DNA of 23,837 nucleotides from JAJYTL01 sp046705265 (lineage in GTDB: Bacteria > Pseudomonadota > Alphaproteobacteria > Ferrovibrionales > Ferrovibrionaceae). The DNA lies in assembly GCA_046705265.1 (NCBI GenBank), contig JBJKQL010000159.1, positions 1-23,837 of the forward strand, read 5' to 3'. A program made the position numbers and the translations under genes. This document shows, in pieces, positions 23,416 to 23,837 of this stretch (position 1 is the stretch's first letter; every line of letters begins with the position of its first letter). The notes under the pieces are model-generated. The model did no database searches and was not told the origin of the DNA. It worked only from the letters and a program-made list of their open reading frames with translations.

Positions 23416-23719
23416 GCGCGCCTCATGGTTGTTATGGCGTTGTTATGTAAGGGGAAACCACCGACGGCTGCCGACCTCGCCATATTCCGGTCACTATAGG
23501 TCACAAGATAGGTCGCAAGCCTCGACGGCCAAACCTCAACGCGGCCGCTCTGTCCACGTTTCCGATCCATAGTGCTCCCGGAACTTAGATATCTTCTAGG
23601 CAGAGGACGGAAAAGTCCTTTATTATGCCCATCGGCATCGACCAATCAAAATACGCATCTATATTCTCCAGTGGGCGGCCGGTTCTAGGAAAACGACATT
23701 TCCGGAGCGTAAAGACGCG
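23416..23719. other. intergenic region between gor and the fdsG-like gene
   Basis: About 300 bases without a supported gene. It holds a 9-bp direct repeat GTTGTTATG (23428-23436 and 23439-23447), three GGTCRC repeats (23489-23516) and an AT-rich stretch with a -10-like TATATT (23660-23665) preceded by TCGACC (23638-23643), a weak candidate promoter for the rightward gene. Confidence 0.5.
23489..23516. repeat. three phased GGTCRC repeats
   Basis: GGTCAC at 23489-23494 and 23499-23504 and GGTCGC at 23511-23516 are spaced 10 and 12 bases start to start, about one helical turn apart. They lie in the divergent region between gor and the fdsG-like gene and could be a regulator-binding array; nothing identifies the protein. 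Confidence 0.4.
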
Positions 23720-23837
23720 ATGTTGGACATAGAGGCATGGGATGCGGGTCGTGCGGCCGGGATAGTTGCGGCGCACCGGGACGAGGAAGGGGGTTTGCTT
23801 CCGATCCTGCACGACCTTCAGCGAGCGTTTGGGCACA
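23720..23837 (+). CDS. NAD-dependent formate dehydrogenase gamma subunit or NuoE-like (5' end only)
   Basis: Only the first 39 codons are inside the window. The peptide includes AGIVAAHRDEEGGLLPILHDLQ, the N-terminal helix pattern of the NuoE/FdsG family of thioredoxin-like [2Fe-2S] subunits (inhibited from full check because the four cysteines lie further right). The single short spacing and start MLDIEAWDAGRAAGIV look more like FdsG of soluble formate dehydrogenase than NuoE of complex I, but this is inference. The ATG has GGAG about 13 bases upstream. Downstream fdsB and fdsA genes would confirm it. Confidence 0.65.
   Translation, partial: MLDIEAWDAGRAAGIVAAHRDEEGGLLPILHDLQRAFGH

Noticed and set aside
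23604..23619. AGGAC/GTCCT hairpin followed by TTATT between gor and the fdsG-like gene
   Set aside because: Only 5 bp with an imperfect T-run and no gene ending beside it in the right direction; likely chance.

Overview
The window looks like a chromosomal, mostly housekeeping segment of a GC-rich alphaproteobacterium. The signs are: a DUF1476/ATPase-inhibitor zeta gene divergent from a purC-purS-purQ-purL operon, a bolA-CGFS glutaredoxin pair directly after purL, a class II DAHP synthase, a CimA-type citramalate synthase, a ROSE-like RNA thermometer in front of a small heat-shock gene, and the start of what looks like an NAD-dependent formate dehydrogenase gamma subunit at the right edge. The order cannot be fixed from the sequence alone; Rhodospirillales or Hyphomicrobiales-like lineages are my inference. 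I see no IS element, prophage, CRISPR array, tRNA or rRNA.

Layout. 122-457 (-) is ATPase inhibitor zeta. 768-4812 (+) is purC, purS, purQ, purL (IMP synthesis), followed by bolA and grxD (4833-5439), which act in Fe-S/redox handling. A strong hairpin at 5494-5519 separates this rightward block from a long leftward block: hsp20 (5571-6017) with a sigma-32-like promoter and ROSE-type leader, rpsD (6263-6877), then a tightly packed five-gene set read nadE > gltX > cysS > cimA > trmJ (13831 down to 6965), joined by ATGA/GTGA overlaps or short gaps. A divergent NADP-dependent oxidoreductase lies at 14027-15028 (+). It converges on a leftward group: an HTH regulator (19250-20074), a coniferyl-type aldehyde dehydrogenase, class II DAHP synthase, and a nicotinate phosphoribosyltransferase-like gene that overlaps the DAHP synthase gene by 32 bases. 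A methyltransferase (20180-20962, +) is divergent from the HTH regulator. A serine-less alpha/beta hydrolase homologue (20985-21854, -) and glutathione reductase (22039-23415, -) follow. At the right edge a rightward fdsG-like gene begins.

How they fit together. Purine synthesis, translation (S4, GluRS, CysRS, a TrmJ-type tRNA methylase), NAD synthesis (NadE, NAPRT-like), branched-chain and aromatic amino-acid entry enzymes (CimA, DAHPS) and thiol/Fe-S redox proteins (BolA, GrxD, Gor) dominate. No multi-gene defence or biosynthetic novelty was found. The most interesting signals are regulatory or subtle: the ROSE hairpin with its bulged G in the UUGCU motif, the alpha/beta hydrolase with glycine at the nucleophile position and an in-frame TAG just upstream of its start, a perfect 16-bp palindrome next to the HTH regulator's start codon, phased GGTCRC repeats between gor and the formate dehydrogenase-like gene, and a possible leaderless promoter for nadE.
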